Notes: generated from the sequence alone by a model not told the origin. A stretch of DNA of 15,874 bases from Nitriliruptoraceae bacterium (GCA_007116505.1 SKII01000020.1:1-15874), one strand, 5' to 3'; shown: positions 6,889 to 13,226, counted from the stretch's first letter. Program-made: numbers and translations.

Positions 6889-6907
6889 CGGTCCGCGGAG
6901 CGGACCG
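6889..6907. promoter_or_regulatory. Perfect 8-bp inverted repeat in the methyltransferase leader
   Basis: The arms CGGTCCGC (6889-6896) and GCGGACCG (6900-6907) are perfectly complementary around a 3-nt centre. In the mRNA this is a very stable hairpin about 10 nt upstream of the Shine-Dalgarno; in DNA it is an operator-like 19-mer. There is no following T-run, so it is not an intrinsic terminator. Confidence 0.5.
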
Positions 6908-6924
6908 TTCGCCGGGGTCGGCAG

Positions 6925-6930
6925 AGCCTA
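6925..6930 (-). promoter_or_regulatory. Candidate -10 box of the methyltransferase gene
   Basis: Minus-strand TAGGCT fits TANNNT and places the start of transcription near 6918, upstream of the inverted repeat. No clear -35 at 16-18 bp; the 12-bp repeats lie there instead. Confidence 0.3.
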
Positions 6931-6940
6931 CGCCCGGCAC

Positions 6941-6970
6941 GTCAGGCCTCCGGTCAGGCCTCCTGTCAGG
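6941..6970. repeat. 12-bp tandem repeat between divergent promoters
   Basis: GTCAGGCCTCCG (6941-6952) and GTCAGGCCTCCT (6953-6964) are followed by a half copy GTCAGG (6965-6970). Each full unit contains the palindrome AGGCCT. The array occupies the -35 region of both candidate divergent promoters. Confidence 0.7.
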
Positions 6971-6977
6971 TGCTGGC

Positions 6978-6983
6978 TAGCGT
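6978..6983 (+). promoter_or_regulatory. Candidate leaderless -10 box of the YczE-like gene
   Basis: TAGCGT ends seven bases before the GTG at 6991, the spacing typical of leaderless actinobacterial transcripts. No Shine-Dalgarno precedes that GTG. Confidence 0.42.
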
Positions 6984-6990
6984 GCCGCCC

Positions 6991-7647
6991 GTGGATCCCC
7001 TGCTCCCTCCCGTGGCCGGCCCCGTCCGCGTGGTCCAGGTCCTGCCCCGGCTGCTCGCCGGGCTGACGCTGTGCGCCGCGGGGATCGCGATGCTGGTCCG
7101 TGCAGACCTCGGGCTCGGCCCGTGGGACGTCCTCCACCAGGGACTCTCGGTCGCCACGGGGATGAGCATCGGTCTCGCGACCGTGCTCGTCGGTGCGCTC
7201 GTGCTGCTGCTGTGGCTGCCGCTGCGCCAGCGGCCGGGCATCGGCACGCTCATCAACGTGCTGTGGATCGGGCCGTCGCTCGACCTGATGCTCTCGATCA
7301 CCACGACCCCCGAGGAGCTCTGGGCTCGCATCGTGCTGCTCGTCGTCGGTCCGGTCGTGTTCTCCGTCGGCGTCTCGGTGTACATCGGTGCCGGCGTCGG
7401 GACCGGACCCCGCGACGGGGTCATGACCGGGCTCGAGCTGCGGGGGGTCCCCATCGCGGTCGCGCGGACGGCGATCGAGCTGACGGCGCTGGTCGCCGGA
7501 TGGGCGCTCGGCGGCAGGGTGGGCCTCGGCACCATCTACTTCGCCCTCGTCGTCGGGCCGGTGATGCATGCGACGATGCCTCGGCTGCGGGCGCCGTGGT
7601 TCCCACCGGGGGCACATCCGCGCGTCATCGGCGGCACACCGCGCTGA
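6991..7647 (+). CDS. YczE/YitT-type integral membrane protein
   Basis: The 218-residue protein has about five hydrophobic helices (roughly 20-37, 58-77, 87-103, 112-131 and 160-192). It carries two related glycine-rich motifs, ADLGLGPWDVL (38-48) and GAGVGTGPRDGVMTG (133-147). The GPWD/GPRD pair after a helix is the hallmark of the YczE membrane protein family. No transport substrate or enzyme activity is firmly known for the family, so none is assigned. The GTG at 6991 was chosen because a TANNNT box ends seven bases before it; GTGs at 6970 and 6982 are in frame and possible. The gene is divergent from the methyltransferase gene and shares its 12-bp repeat region. The small ORF downstream begins 166 bp later and probably has its own promoter. 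Confidence 0.78.
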   Translation: MDPLLPPVAGPVRVVQVLPRLLAGLTLCAAGIAMLVRADLGLGPWDVLHQGLSVATGMSIGLATVLVGALVLLLWLPLRQRPGIGTLINVLWIGPSLDLMLSITTTPEELWARIVLLVVGPVVFSVGVSVYIGAGVGTGPRDGVMTGLELRGVPIAVARTAIELTALVAGWALGGRVGLGTIYFALVVGPVMHATMPRLRAPWFPPGAHPRVIGGTPR

Positions 7648-7708
7648 GCGTCGCGCTGACCCGCACGCAGGTCGGCGCAGCCTCCCTTAGCCCGGACGGC
7701 GCAGGTCG

Positions 7709-7714
7709 TAGGCT
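7709..7714 (+). promoter_or_regulatory. Candidate -10 box upstream of the small ORF and marP-like gene
   Basis: TAGGCT matches TANNNT; TTAGCC at 7687-7692, 16 bp upstream, is a partial match to TTGACC. Transcription would start near 7721 and include the hairpin at 7728-7751 in a leader of about 90 nt. Confidence 0.35.
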
Positions 7715-7727
7715 CGCCGACCGTCCG

Positions 7728-7751
7728 TCAGGTTCCCTGCTGCGAACCTGA
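7728..7751. promoter_or_regulatory. 8-bp inverted repeat (stem-loop or operator)
   Basis: The arms TCAGGTTC (7728-7735) and GAACCTGA (7744-7751) are perfectly complementary around an 8-nt centre. It could be a leader hairpin, or an operator just after the candidate promoter at 7709. There is no T-run, so it is not an intrinsic terminator of the YczE-like gene. Confidence 0.5.
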
Positions 7752-7813
7752 GGTGACGACGCGGACAGGTCCGGGACACGGACACGGCGAGCATGCGGAG
7801 AGGCGGACGACAC

Positions 7814-8098
7814 ATGAGCGAGCAGCACAGCGCAGCACGGACCCTCGAGCGGGCCGCTGACACGGCATCCGACGCCGCTCCGGCGGAGCACCCCGTGCTC
7901 GAGTGGCTCCGCGGCGAGTTCCCCGACTGGGACGTCCGCGTCGAGCGCACGACGTCGACGAGCGGGCTCGAGCGGCCGCTGTGGATCGCGGTGCGTGACG
8001 GCCACCACCCGCAGTCGGAGCTGACGGCGGCGAAGCTCCACTCCCGCCTGGCCGACTACCTCGACCGTGAGGGACGCCGGCACCCGTCACGTAACTGA
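7814..8098 (+). CDS. Small hypothetical protein (94 aa)
   Basis: The family is not recognised. From the ATG at 7814 the ORF encodes 94 residues and is soluble-looking, with no signal peptide, transmembrane helix or cysteine. It has an acidic, Ala-rich start (about 1-25). Next is an amphipathic segment HPVLEWLRGEFPDWDVRVER (26-45), then a strand-like PLWIAVRDGHH, and a basic helix ELTAAKLHSRLADYLDREG near the C-terminus. The W-rich 'L...FP.W.V......LW.A' pattern resembles small uncharacterised actinobacterial proteins. The purine-rich GAGAGGCGGA at 7799-7808 may serve as ribosome binding site. The codons end mainly in G or C like the neighbours, supporting a real gene. It lies 61 bp ahead of the marP-like gene, separated by the 18-bp palindrome. 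Co-transcription with that gene is possible but not shown. Confidence 0.7.
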   Translation: MSEQHSAARTLERAADTASDAAPAEHPVLEWLRGEFPDWDVRVERTTSTSGLERPLWIAVRDGHHPQSELTAAKLHSRLADYLDREGRRHPSRN

Positions 8099-8122
8099 GC
8101 CACACCGCCCGTCGTCGGATCT

Positions 8123-8140
8123 GTCGTGACGGGTCACGAC
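8123..8140. promoter_or_regulatory. 18-bp palindrome upstream of the marP-like gene (operator candidate)
   Basis: The arms GTCGTGAC (8123-8130) and GTCACGAC (8133-8140) are perfectly complementary with a 2-bp GG centre. It ends 19 bases before the ATG at 8160. Its size and symmetry suit a dimeric helix-turn-helix regulator. It is not a Crp site, because the GTGA and TCAC halves are four rather than six bases apart. Confidence 0.5.
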
Positions 8141-8159
8141 CGCACGTCGAGGGACGGTG

Positions 8160-9380
8160 ATGGGCGAGGACACCCTGGGGACGCTCCAGCGCACGCTCGC
8201 TGACGTCCTGGGTGCGGGGCTGACCACCCTCGACCTGGTCCTGCTCGCCGTCGCGGTCCTGGTCGCACTCGGCGGTCTCCGGCGCGGCCTGCTCGCCCGG
8301 GTCGCGGCCTGGGCCGGCGTGGTCCTCGGGATCGCCCTCTCCGGACGCACGGTCCCCCTCGCGCTCGAGCTCGCCGACGAGGCCGGCATCGCAGCACGCA
8401 TGTTCGTCGCCGTGCTCGCCCTGACGCTGACCGTCGCGGTCACGACCGCGGGGCTCCAGCTGGCCAGCGCACCGCTGCGGCGTCTCCTCACGCTCGGCCC
8501 CCTGTCGCTGCTCGACCGTGCGCTCGGTGCGGTCGCGAGCGTCGTCGTGCTGGGTCTGCTGCTGTGGCTCGTCGCGCCAGCCGCGGCGGCGATCCCGGGA
8601 CGCGTCAGCAGCGAGGTGCGTGCGAGCGCCGTCCTCGGGACGATCGACACGCTCGCCCCGCCGCCCGCCGACGTCACGAGGACGCTCCGCACCCTCCTCG
8701 GAGGCGACCGCTTCCCCGACGTCTTCGCCTCCCTCGCTCCGACCCCCGAGCCGTCCGACCCACCGGCGGATGTCGACATCGACCCCGTCGTGCTCGCACG
8801 GGCGATGTCCGCGCCGGCGTCGGTCCGCGCGATCGGCTGTGGGCGCAGCTACGCGGGCTCGGCGTTCGCCGTGGACGCGGACCACCTCATCACCAACGCG
8901 CACGTGGTGGCCGGAGCCCGCGAGGTCGAGCTGCGGACCCACGACGGGCGGCGCCTGGAGGCCACCGTCGTCGTGTTCGACAAGGACCGCGACCTGGCGC
9001 TGCTCACGGCACCGGGACACGCGCTGCCGGCCCTGCCGCTGCGTGACGCCGACGTCGGGACGGAGGGCGCGGTCATCGGCTTCCCCGGAGGCGTCACGAC
9101 GCCACGTGTCGCCGCCGTACGGGTCGACCGCTCGGTCACGGGCGTCGGGCGCGACATCTACGGCCGTGACCGCACCGAGCGATCGCTGCACTTCCTGGCC
9201 GCGGAGCTGCGCTCGGGCGACTCCGGCGCGCCGGTCGTCGACCGCGACGGCCGCGCGTTCGGGGTCGTGTTCGCCGTCAGCCCCGACGTGCGGGCGGTCG
9301 CCTACGCCCTCGCTGTCGAGGAGGTCGAGGCCGTGCTCGCCGCCACCCGCGAGCCGGGTGTGACGGGTCGCTGCGTCTGA
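8160..9380 (+). CDS. marP: MarP-like membrane serine protease (CvpA domain + trypsin-like domain)
   Basis: The 406-residue protein matches mycobacterial MarP (Rv3671c, 397 aa), an envelope serine protease needed for acid and oxidative stress resistance. The N-terminal half (about 20-145) has four hydrophobic helices of the CvpA/colicin V production type. A Pro/Asp-rich linker (about 165-210) leads to an extracytoplasmic chymotrypsin-fold domain. The triad is visible: His248 in ITNAHVV, Asp278 in DRDLALL and Ser355 in GDSGAP. Cys227 (IGCG) and Cys405 in the C-terminal TGRCV correspond to the MarP disulfide pair Cys214/Cys395. The ATG at 8160 has GAGG at 8149-8152 with a 7-nt spacer; a GTG one codon upstream is an alternative. 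The palindrome at 8123 may control it. It converges on the PAQR gene with a 10-bp gap. Substrates are unknown here. Confidence 0.9.
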   Translation: MGEDTLGTLQRTLADVLGAGLTTLDLVLLAVAVLVALGGLRRGLLARVAAWAGVVLGIALSGRTVPLALELADEAGIAARMFVAVLALTLTVAVTTAGLQLASAPLRRLLTLGPLSLLDRALGAVASVVVLGLLLWLVAPAAAAIPGRVSSEVRASAVLGTIDTLAPPPADVTRTLRTLLGGDRFPDVFASLAPTPEPSDPPADVDIDPVVLARAMSAPASVRAIGCGRSYAGSAFAVDADHLITNAHVVAGAREVELRTHDGRRLEATVVVFDKDRDLALLTAPGHALPALPLRDADVGTEGAVIGFPGGVTTPRVAAVRVDRSVTGVGRDIYGRDRTERSLHFLAAELRSGDSGAPVVDRDGRAFGVVFAVSPDVRAVAYALAVEEVEAVLAATREPGVTGRCV

Positions 9381-9390
9381 CTGGAGCCGA

Positions 9391-10080
9391 TCAGGCCAGC
9401 GACTGTGCGACGAGGTCGGCGACCGCCCAGGCGTGCAGGGCGACCGCCAGGATGACGAGCAGGTGGAACAGCTCGTGGTAGCCGAACCATCCGGGGAGCA
9501 CGTCGGGTCGCCGCAGCGCGACGATGACCGCCCCCGACGTGTACAGGGCGCCGCCGGCGATGATGAGGACGACCACGAGCGCCCCCGCCGAGATCCATAT
9601 CCAGGGGAGGAGCAGCACCGGCAGCCATCCGAGCGTCAGGTACACGGTGTTCGAGAGGCCCCGCGGCGGCGCGAACGGCAGCCACTCGAGCACGATGCCG
9701 ATGAGCGACCCGCCGAACGTCCCGAGCAGCAGGACGTTCCTCGGCCAGCCGTCGAGAGCGAGCAGAGCGATCGCGCCGGTGCTGCCACCGATCGCGCAGT
9801 AGATCCCGGAGTGGTCGAGGCGGAACAGCCGCTCGTACACGGCCGCGTCCCAGCGGCGCAGGTGCAGCAGCGCCGAGCACAGGAACATGATCGTCACCCC
9901 GAAGGTGAACGAGGCGACGCCGAGGCGCACGTCGCCAGACGGTGCCCACAGCGTGAAGAGGACCGCGAGCGGGAGGCCGGCGACGCCCGCGAAGAGGTGC
10001 GAGCGCCCGCGCAGCCGCGGACGCGGAGCGGTCATCGCGTACTCGGTGTTGTACGAGCGCTTGAGGTAGGTGCCCGCCAC
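9391..10080 (-). CDS. Hemolysin III / PAQR-family membrane protein
   Basis: From the GTG at 10080-10078 the protein has 229 residues with seven hydrophobic helices, normal for the hemolysin III (YqfA/PAQR) family. RLRGRSHLFAG (22-32) is the N-terminal motif. SALLHL (69-74) with His73, LDHSGIY (88-94) with Asp89, and HELFHL (202-207) with His202 and His206 supply the conserved Ser/His/Asp/His/His zinc site of PAQR proteins. That points to a membrane hydrolase of ceramidase/receptor-like fold rather than a true toxin. The start was chosen because GGAGGAGGAGG lies 9 nt upstream; GTG at 10110 or ATG at 10035 are possible. The tRNA-Met gene lies 57 bp upstream on the same strand. Confidence 0.9.
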   Translation of the reverse strand: MAGTYLKRSYNTEYAMTAPRPRLRGRSHLFAGVAGLPLAVLFTLWAPSGDVRLGVASFTFGVTIMFLCSALLHLRRWDAAVYERLFRLDHSGIYCAIGGSTGAIALLALDGWPRNVLLLGTFGGSLIGIVLEWLPFAPPRGLSNTVYLTLGWLPVLLLPWIWISAGALVVVLIIAGGALYTSGAVIVALRRPDVLPGWFGYHELFHLLVILAVALHAWAVADLVAQSLA

Positions 10081-10089
10081 GGCCGCCGT

Positions 10090-10100
10090 CCTCCTCCTCC
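10090..10100 (-). promoter_or_regulatory. Ribosome binding site of the hemolysin III gene
   Basis: GGAGGAGGAGG on the minus strand lies 9 nt before the GTG at 10080. With the in-frame GTG at 10110 chosen instead, this purine run would be coding (Arg repeat), which is less likely. Confidence 0.55.
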
Positions 10101-10109
10101 GGTCCTCCA

Positions 10110-10132
10110 CATGGTGCCGGGCGCATGGTGCC
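10110..10132. repeat. 9-bp direct repeat between tRNA-Met and the hemolysin III gene
   Basis: CATGGTGCC occurs at 10110-10118 and 10124-10132, separated by GGGCG, giving a 14-bp period. It lies just 3' of tRNA-Met. No role is known. Confidence 0.5.
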
Positions 10133-10136
10133 AGGG

Positions 10137-10210
10137 TGGGCCGGGCGGGGCTCGAACCCGCGCACCCTCGATTATGAGTCGAGTGCTCTGACCAGCTGAG
10201 CTACCGGCCC
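10137..10210 (-). tRNA. tRNA-Met (CAT), elongator type
   Basis: A complete 74-nt cloverleaf can be folded. The acceptor GGGCCGG pairs perfectly with CCGGCCC, and the discriminator is A. The D stem is GCTC/GAGC, the anticodon stem CTCGA/TCGAG closes the loop CTCATAA, and the T arm is GCGGG-TTCGAGC-CCCGC. The anticodon is CAT. Paired first acceptor bases and an anticodon stem without three G-C pairs exclude the initiator tRNA. tRNA-Ile2 (lysidine-modified CAT) cannot be wholly excluded by eye. CCA is not encoded; the bases after the discriminator read CCC. Confidence 0.93.
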
Positions 10211-10250
10211 CGGTCCTTCCCGGGACCGCGAGGGTAGGACGCTAACCTCG
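10211..10250. promoter_or_regulatory. Inverted repeats and candidate promoters between tRNA-Met and the EamA gene
   Basis: A 6-bp inverted repeat, CGGTCC/GGACCG (10211-10228, 6-nt loop), directly abuts the tRNA 5' end. A second, imperfect one with 9-bp arms (10229-10237 and 10242-10250, one mismatch, 4-nt loop) contains TACCCT and TAGCGT on the minus strand and TAACCT on the plus strand, all TANNNT. These are possible divergent promoters. No -35 is evident. Confidence 0.3.
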
Positions 10251-10305
10251 CTGCTCTCCGCGCGGCTCTCACGGCGCGGCTGCCCCCGGCGACGAGGCCG
10301 GCATC

Positions 10306-10309
10306 GAGG
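10306..10309 (+). promoter_or_regulatory. Ribosome binding site of the first EamA gene
   Basis: GAGG lies 7 nt before the GTG at 10317 but only one base before the GTG at 10311, so it favours the later start. Confidence 0.45.
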
Positions 10310-10316
10310 TGTGGTC

Positions 10317-11153
10317 GTGCTCAGCCCGTTCCTGGCCCTGGGCGCGAGCCTGAGCTACGGGGTCGCGGACTTCGTCGGGGCTCTGGCCGCCCGCCGCGCG
10401 TCGGCGCTGACCGTCACGCTCGGCATGCAGACCGTCGGCCTGGTCATCCTCCTCCCGCTCCTGCCCTTCCTCCCGGGACGTCCGTCGACGGCGGCGATCG
10501 TCATCGGGGCGGTGTCGGGGACGGCCGGGACCGGCGGCCTCATCATCTACCTCCGCGCGATGGCCGCTGGTCCCATCGGGATCGTGAGCCCGATGGCCGC
10601 CGTCGTCGGCGCGGCGGTCCCCGTCGGCTGGGGAGCGCTGGTCCTCGGGGATGAGCTCTCCCAGCTCCAGCTCGTCGGTGTCGCGCTCGCGCTCGTCAGC
10701 GTCGTCATCGTCGCGTGGGTGCCGGGCTCAGCCATCAGCGCGGCGGACCTCGGCGCTGTCGGCGGAGGGCTCGCGAGCGGGGTGCTCTTCGGGTCCTTCT
10801 TCATCGCGCTCGACGCGACACCTGCGGACTCCGGGATGTGGCCGCTGGTCGGTGCGCGTGTCGCGTCGATCGTCGCCGTCCTCCTGCTCATGCGGATCGT
10901 CTCGCGGCCGATGCACCCCGGCACCGCGACCCCCTACATCCTCGGGGGCGGCGTGCTCGACATGCTCGCCAACGTCCTCTTCCTGCTGGCGACGAGGGGC
11001 GGGCTGCTCAGCATCTCCGCCCTGCTCTCGTCGCTCTACCCCGTCGTCGCGCTCCTGCTGGCCCGGAGGATCCTCAAGGAGCGCCTCCACCCGGTGCAGA
11101 GCGGCGGCGTCATCGGCGCGCTCGTCGCGATGGGACTGCTCGTCGCCGGCTGA
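10317..11153 (+). CDS. EamA-family (DMT superfamily) transporter
   Basis: The 278-residue protein has ten hydrophobic helices in two similar halves, the classic EamA/RhaT drug/metabolite transporter fold. ALGASLSYGVADFVGALAAR near the start and AAVVGAAVPVGWGALVLGDELSQLQLVG at the end of the first half are typical; the second half ends in PVVALLLARRILKERLHPVQ, again typical of EamA repeats. It probably exports or imports a small metabolite across the cytoplasmic membrane; the substrate cannot be told from sequence. GTG at 10317 was chosen because GAGG lies 7 nt upstream; GTG at 10311 would add two residues. The gene stands alone, 24 bp from the convergent DUF429 gene. It is only distantly similar to the second EamA protein of the window. 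Confidence 0.88.
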   Translation: MLSPFLALGASLSYGVADFVGALAARRASALTVTLGMQTVGLVILLPLLPFLPGRPSTAAIVIGAVSGTAGTGGLIIYLRAMAAGPIGIVSPMAAVVGAAVPVGWGALVLGDELSQLQLVGVALALVSVVIVAWVPGSAISAADLGAVGGGLASGVLFGSFFIALDATPADSGMWPLVGARVASIVAVLLLMRIVSRPMHPGTATPYILGGGVLDMLANVLFLLATRGGLLSISALLSSLYPVVALLLARRILKERLHPVQSGGVIGALVAMGLLVAG

Positions 11154-11177
11154 CGCGCGCCGCGACCGAGCGCCGGG

Positions 11178-11915
11178 TCAGGGCTCGCGCACGGTGATGA
11201 CGATGTCGCGCCCATGGGCGGTCTGCGACGTGGCCTCGGGCACGCGCCGGACGGGAGCCCCCCCGGCCAGCGCGTCAGCGACGAGCGCACAGACGGCCGC
11301 GTCGACGACGTCGTCGGGGGCGGCCGCCGTGTCACCGTCGAAGCGGTGCGGCAGGTCGAGGCCATGCTCGGCCAGGACCTCCCGCCGCAGCATGAGCCCG
11401 GGCCAGGAGCGCTTGCGCGGCAACGGCGCACCCGCGAGGGTCGCGAAGGCGAGCTCGGGATGCACCTCCGTCAGCACGACGCCCGACGCGCACACGTCCT
11501 CGACCTCCGCCATCTTGGGGACGAGCCGCCAGGCCTGCTGGCTCAGGCCCGATCCGGAGACCTCGACGCTGCGGGCGGTCGCCTGCGCGTGGGTCGTGAT
11601 GCTCCCGTCGACGAAGCCCTCGACGACCGCGCGGGGAGCGGTGGAGAACACGCTCGCGGCGCGTCCGGGGAGCAGCGCCCGGGCTGCGGCGTCGGTGTCG
11701 CGGGGACCGTCGACGAGACCGACCGGCATGTCGATCCCGACCGCTCCCGGAGGGGAGGACGGGAGCTCGAGCGCCTCACGGACGGAGGCGACGACCCTCA
11801 CGTCGTGCACCCGGCCGTCATGGAGCACGACAGCGACCCAGCCGATCGGGCAGCCGTCGAGCCCGAGCGCCACACGCGGACGTCGTGAGCGGGCGGTGCC
11901 GGTCCGCTCAGGCAC
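11178..11915 (-). CDS. DUF429-family protein (RNase H-like fold)
   Basis: The 245-residue protein matches DUF429, described as a predicted RNase H-like nuclease family without a firmly known role. LGLDGCPIGWVAV (18-30) is the first strand with its Asp. VGIDMPVGL carries the second acidic position. The RALLPGRAASVFSTAPR segment corresponds to the family's 'R.LLG.R.SSVF..P.R'. Further matches are LSQQAWRLVPKMAEVE, LTEVHPELAF and PDDVVDAAVCA. Acidic residues suitable for metal binding are thus kept. The GTG at 11915 overlaps the acyl-CoA dehydrogenase stop by 8 bp, so the gene is the second of a coupled pair; an internal GTG giving MALGLDG is an alternative start. A link to acyl-CoA metabolism is only suggested by this coupling. 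It converges on the EamA gene. Confidence 0.85.
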   Translation of the reverse strand: MPERTGTARSRRPRVALGLDGCPIGWVAVVLHDGRVHDVRVVASVREALELPSSPPGAVGIDMPVGLVDGPRDTDAAARALLPGRAASVFSTAPRAVVEGFVDGSITTHAQATARSVEVSGSGLSQQAWRLVPKMAEVEDVCASGVVLTEVHPELAFATLAGAPLPRKRSWPGLMLRREVLAEHGLDLPHRFDGDTAAAPDDVVDAAVCALVADALAGGAPVRRVPEATSQTAHGRDIVITVREP

Positions 11916-13152
11916 CGGCCGTCCGGTGGCGGTCGCGCTCGCGCCGCGCCAGGACCATCTCGTGGACCTCGTCGGGCCCGTCCGCGATCCTGAGCGTGCG
12001 GGCGTGGGTCCACATCATCGCGAGGGGCGTGTCATCGCTCACCCCCGCCCCACCGTGCACCTGGATCGCCTGGTCGATGACCCAGAGCGCCGTCGACGGG
12101 GCGACGACCTTGATCGCCGCGATGTCGTCCCTCGCCGCGCGCGCACCCTCCGTGTCGATCCTGGCGGCCGCATGCAGCGTGAGCAGGCGCGCCTGATCGA
12201 TGCGCACCCTCGCCTGCGCGATCCGGTGCCGTACGACGCCCTGGTCGGCGACCGGCACGCCGAACGCCTCACGCTCGAGCGCCCGCCGGCACAGCAGCTC
12301 GAGCGCGCGCTCGGCCATCCCGATGAGCCGCATGCAGTGGTGGATGCGTCCTGGCCCGAGCCGCGCCTGCGCGATGCGGAACCCCTCTCCCTGTGCGCCG
12401 ACGAGGTTCGTGGCCGGCACACGGACGCCGGCCAGCCGCACCTCCGGATGTCCGCCGGCCTGGTCGAACCGCCCGAACACGGGGACCTCGCGCACCACCT
12501 CGAGGCCGGGCGTGTCGGTGGGGACGAGCACCATCGAGTGGCGCTGCCCACGGGGAGCGTCGGGGTCGGTGACGCCCATGACGATGGTGATGGCGCACCG
12601 GGGCGACGCGGCACCGGACGACCACCACTTGCGCCCGTCGATGACGAGCTCGTCGCCGTCGCGGCGGATCGTCGTGCGGATGTTGTGCGGGTCGGACGAC
12701 GCGACGTCGGGCTCGGTCATGAGGAACGCGGAGCGCACCGTGGCATCGAGCAGCGGAGCGAGCCAGGTCGCCTGCTGCTCCGGGGTGCCGTGGTCGAGGA
12801 GGAGCTCCATGTTGCCCGTGTCGGGCGCCGACCCGTTCGTCGCCTCCGGCGCGAGGAGCGGCGAGCGCCCGGTCTCCTCCGCGAGGTACGCGTAGTCGAG
12901 CACGCTCACGCCGCCGCCCTCACCCAGGTGCGGGGGGACGGGCTGCGTCAGGAAGAGGTTCCACAGGCCGAGGTCCCGCGCCCGCTCACGGAGCTCGGAG
13001 AGCACGGCCGGCTCGGCATGCGGGTCGCCGGCGGCGCGCAGGCGAGCGAGCTCGGCGGCATGGCGGGGCTCAGCCGGCACGACGTCCTCGGCCACGAACG
13101 CGCGCATCCGGGCGAGGAGCTCACGGCCCCGCGCGGAGGGTGACAGGTCCAT
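11908..13152 (-). CDS. Acyl-CoA dehydrogenase, ACAD10/11-like
   Basis: This 414-residue flavoenzyme is a full-length acyl-CoA dehydrogenase; such enzymes introduce an alpha-beta double bond into acyl-CoA and pass electrons to ETF. MTEPDVASSD (145-154) and KWWSSGA (175-181) are FAD/substrate-binding signatures. LGPGRIHHCMR (265-275), AIQVHGGAGVS (362-372) and RIADGPDEVH (388-397) closely resemble the ACAD domain of eukaryotic ACAD10/ACAD11. Asp391 stands where classical enzymes have their catalytic Glu before Gly-Thr, a feature shared with ACAD11-like sequences. ACAD11 proteins carry a fused aminoglycoside-phosphotransferase-type kinase; here no kinase domain or kinase gene is seen. GGGAG lies 8 nt before the ATG at 13152; a GTG one codon earlier is equally possible. 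Translation is coupled to DUF429 by an 8-bp overlap. Confidence 0.9.
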   Translation of the reverse strand: MDLSPSARGRELLARMRAFVAEDVVPAEPRHAAELARLRAAGDPHAEPAVLSELRERARDLGLWNLFLTQPVPPHLGEGGGVSVLDYAYLAEETGRSPLLAPEATNGSAPDTGNMELLLDHGTPEQQATWLAPLLDATVRSAFLMTEPDVASSDPHNIRTTIRRDGDELVIDGRKWWSSGAASPRCAITIVMGVTDPDAPRGQRHSMVLVPTDTPGLEVVREVPVFGRFDQAGGHPEVRLAGVRVPATNLVGAQGEGFRIAQARLGPGRIHHCMRLIGMAERALELLCRRALEREAFGVPVADQGVVRHRIAQARVRIDQARLLTLHAAARIDTEGARAARDDIAAIKVVAPSTALWVIDQAIQVHGGAGVSDDTPLAMMWTHARTLRIADGPDEVHEMVLARRERDRHRTAGA

Positions 13153-13194
13153 CACGCCGTCTCCCGGCCGGTCCGGCCCCTATTGCCCTGCCGT

Positions 13195-13212
13195 CCCGGT
13201 CGGCCCGGTCGG
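13195..13212. repeat. 9-bp tandem duplication in the ACAD/EamA divergent region
   Basis: CCCGGTCGG occurs perfectly at 13195-13203 and 13204-13212. It lies between the two divergent genes, upstream of the candidate -10 at 13227. Confidence 0.55.
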
Positions 13213-13226
13213 GCGGCTGCTGCCGA

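Noticed and set aside
6679..6990. Extended N-terminus of the YczE-like protein reaching into the methyltransferase gene
   Set aside because: The extension is an Arg/Ser-rich shadow of the opposite gene and crosses the repeat array. A leaderless start at 6991 fits better.
7728..7751. Intrinsic terminator after the YczE-like gene
   Set aside because: The stem is good but there is no T-run on either strand, and it lies about 80 bp past the stop near a candidate promoter.
8123..8140. Crp-type operator reading of the marP palindrome
   Set aside because: Crp sites have TGTGA-N6-TCACA; here the half-sites are separated by four bases, so the regulator class is left open.
9302..10165. Long minus-strand frame overlapping the hemolysin III gene
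   Set aside because: A shadow frame; the adjacent frame has seven helices and all PAQR metal ligands.
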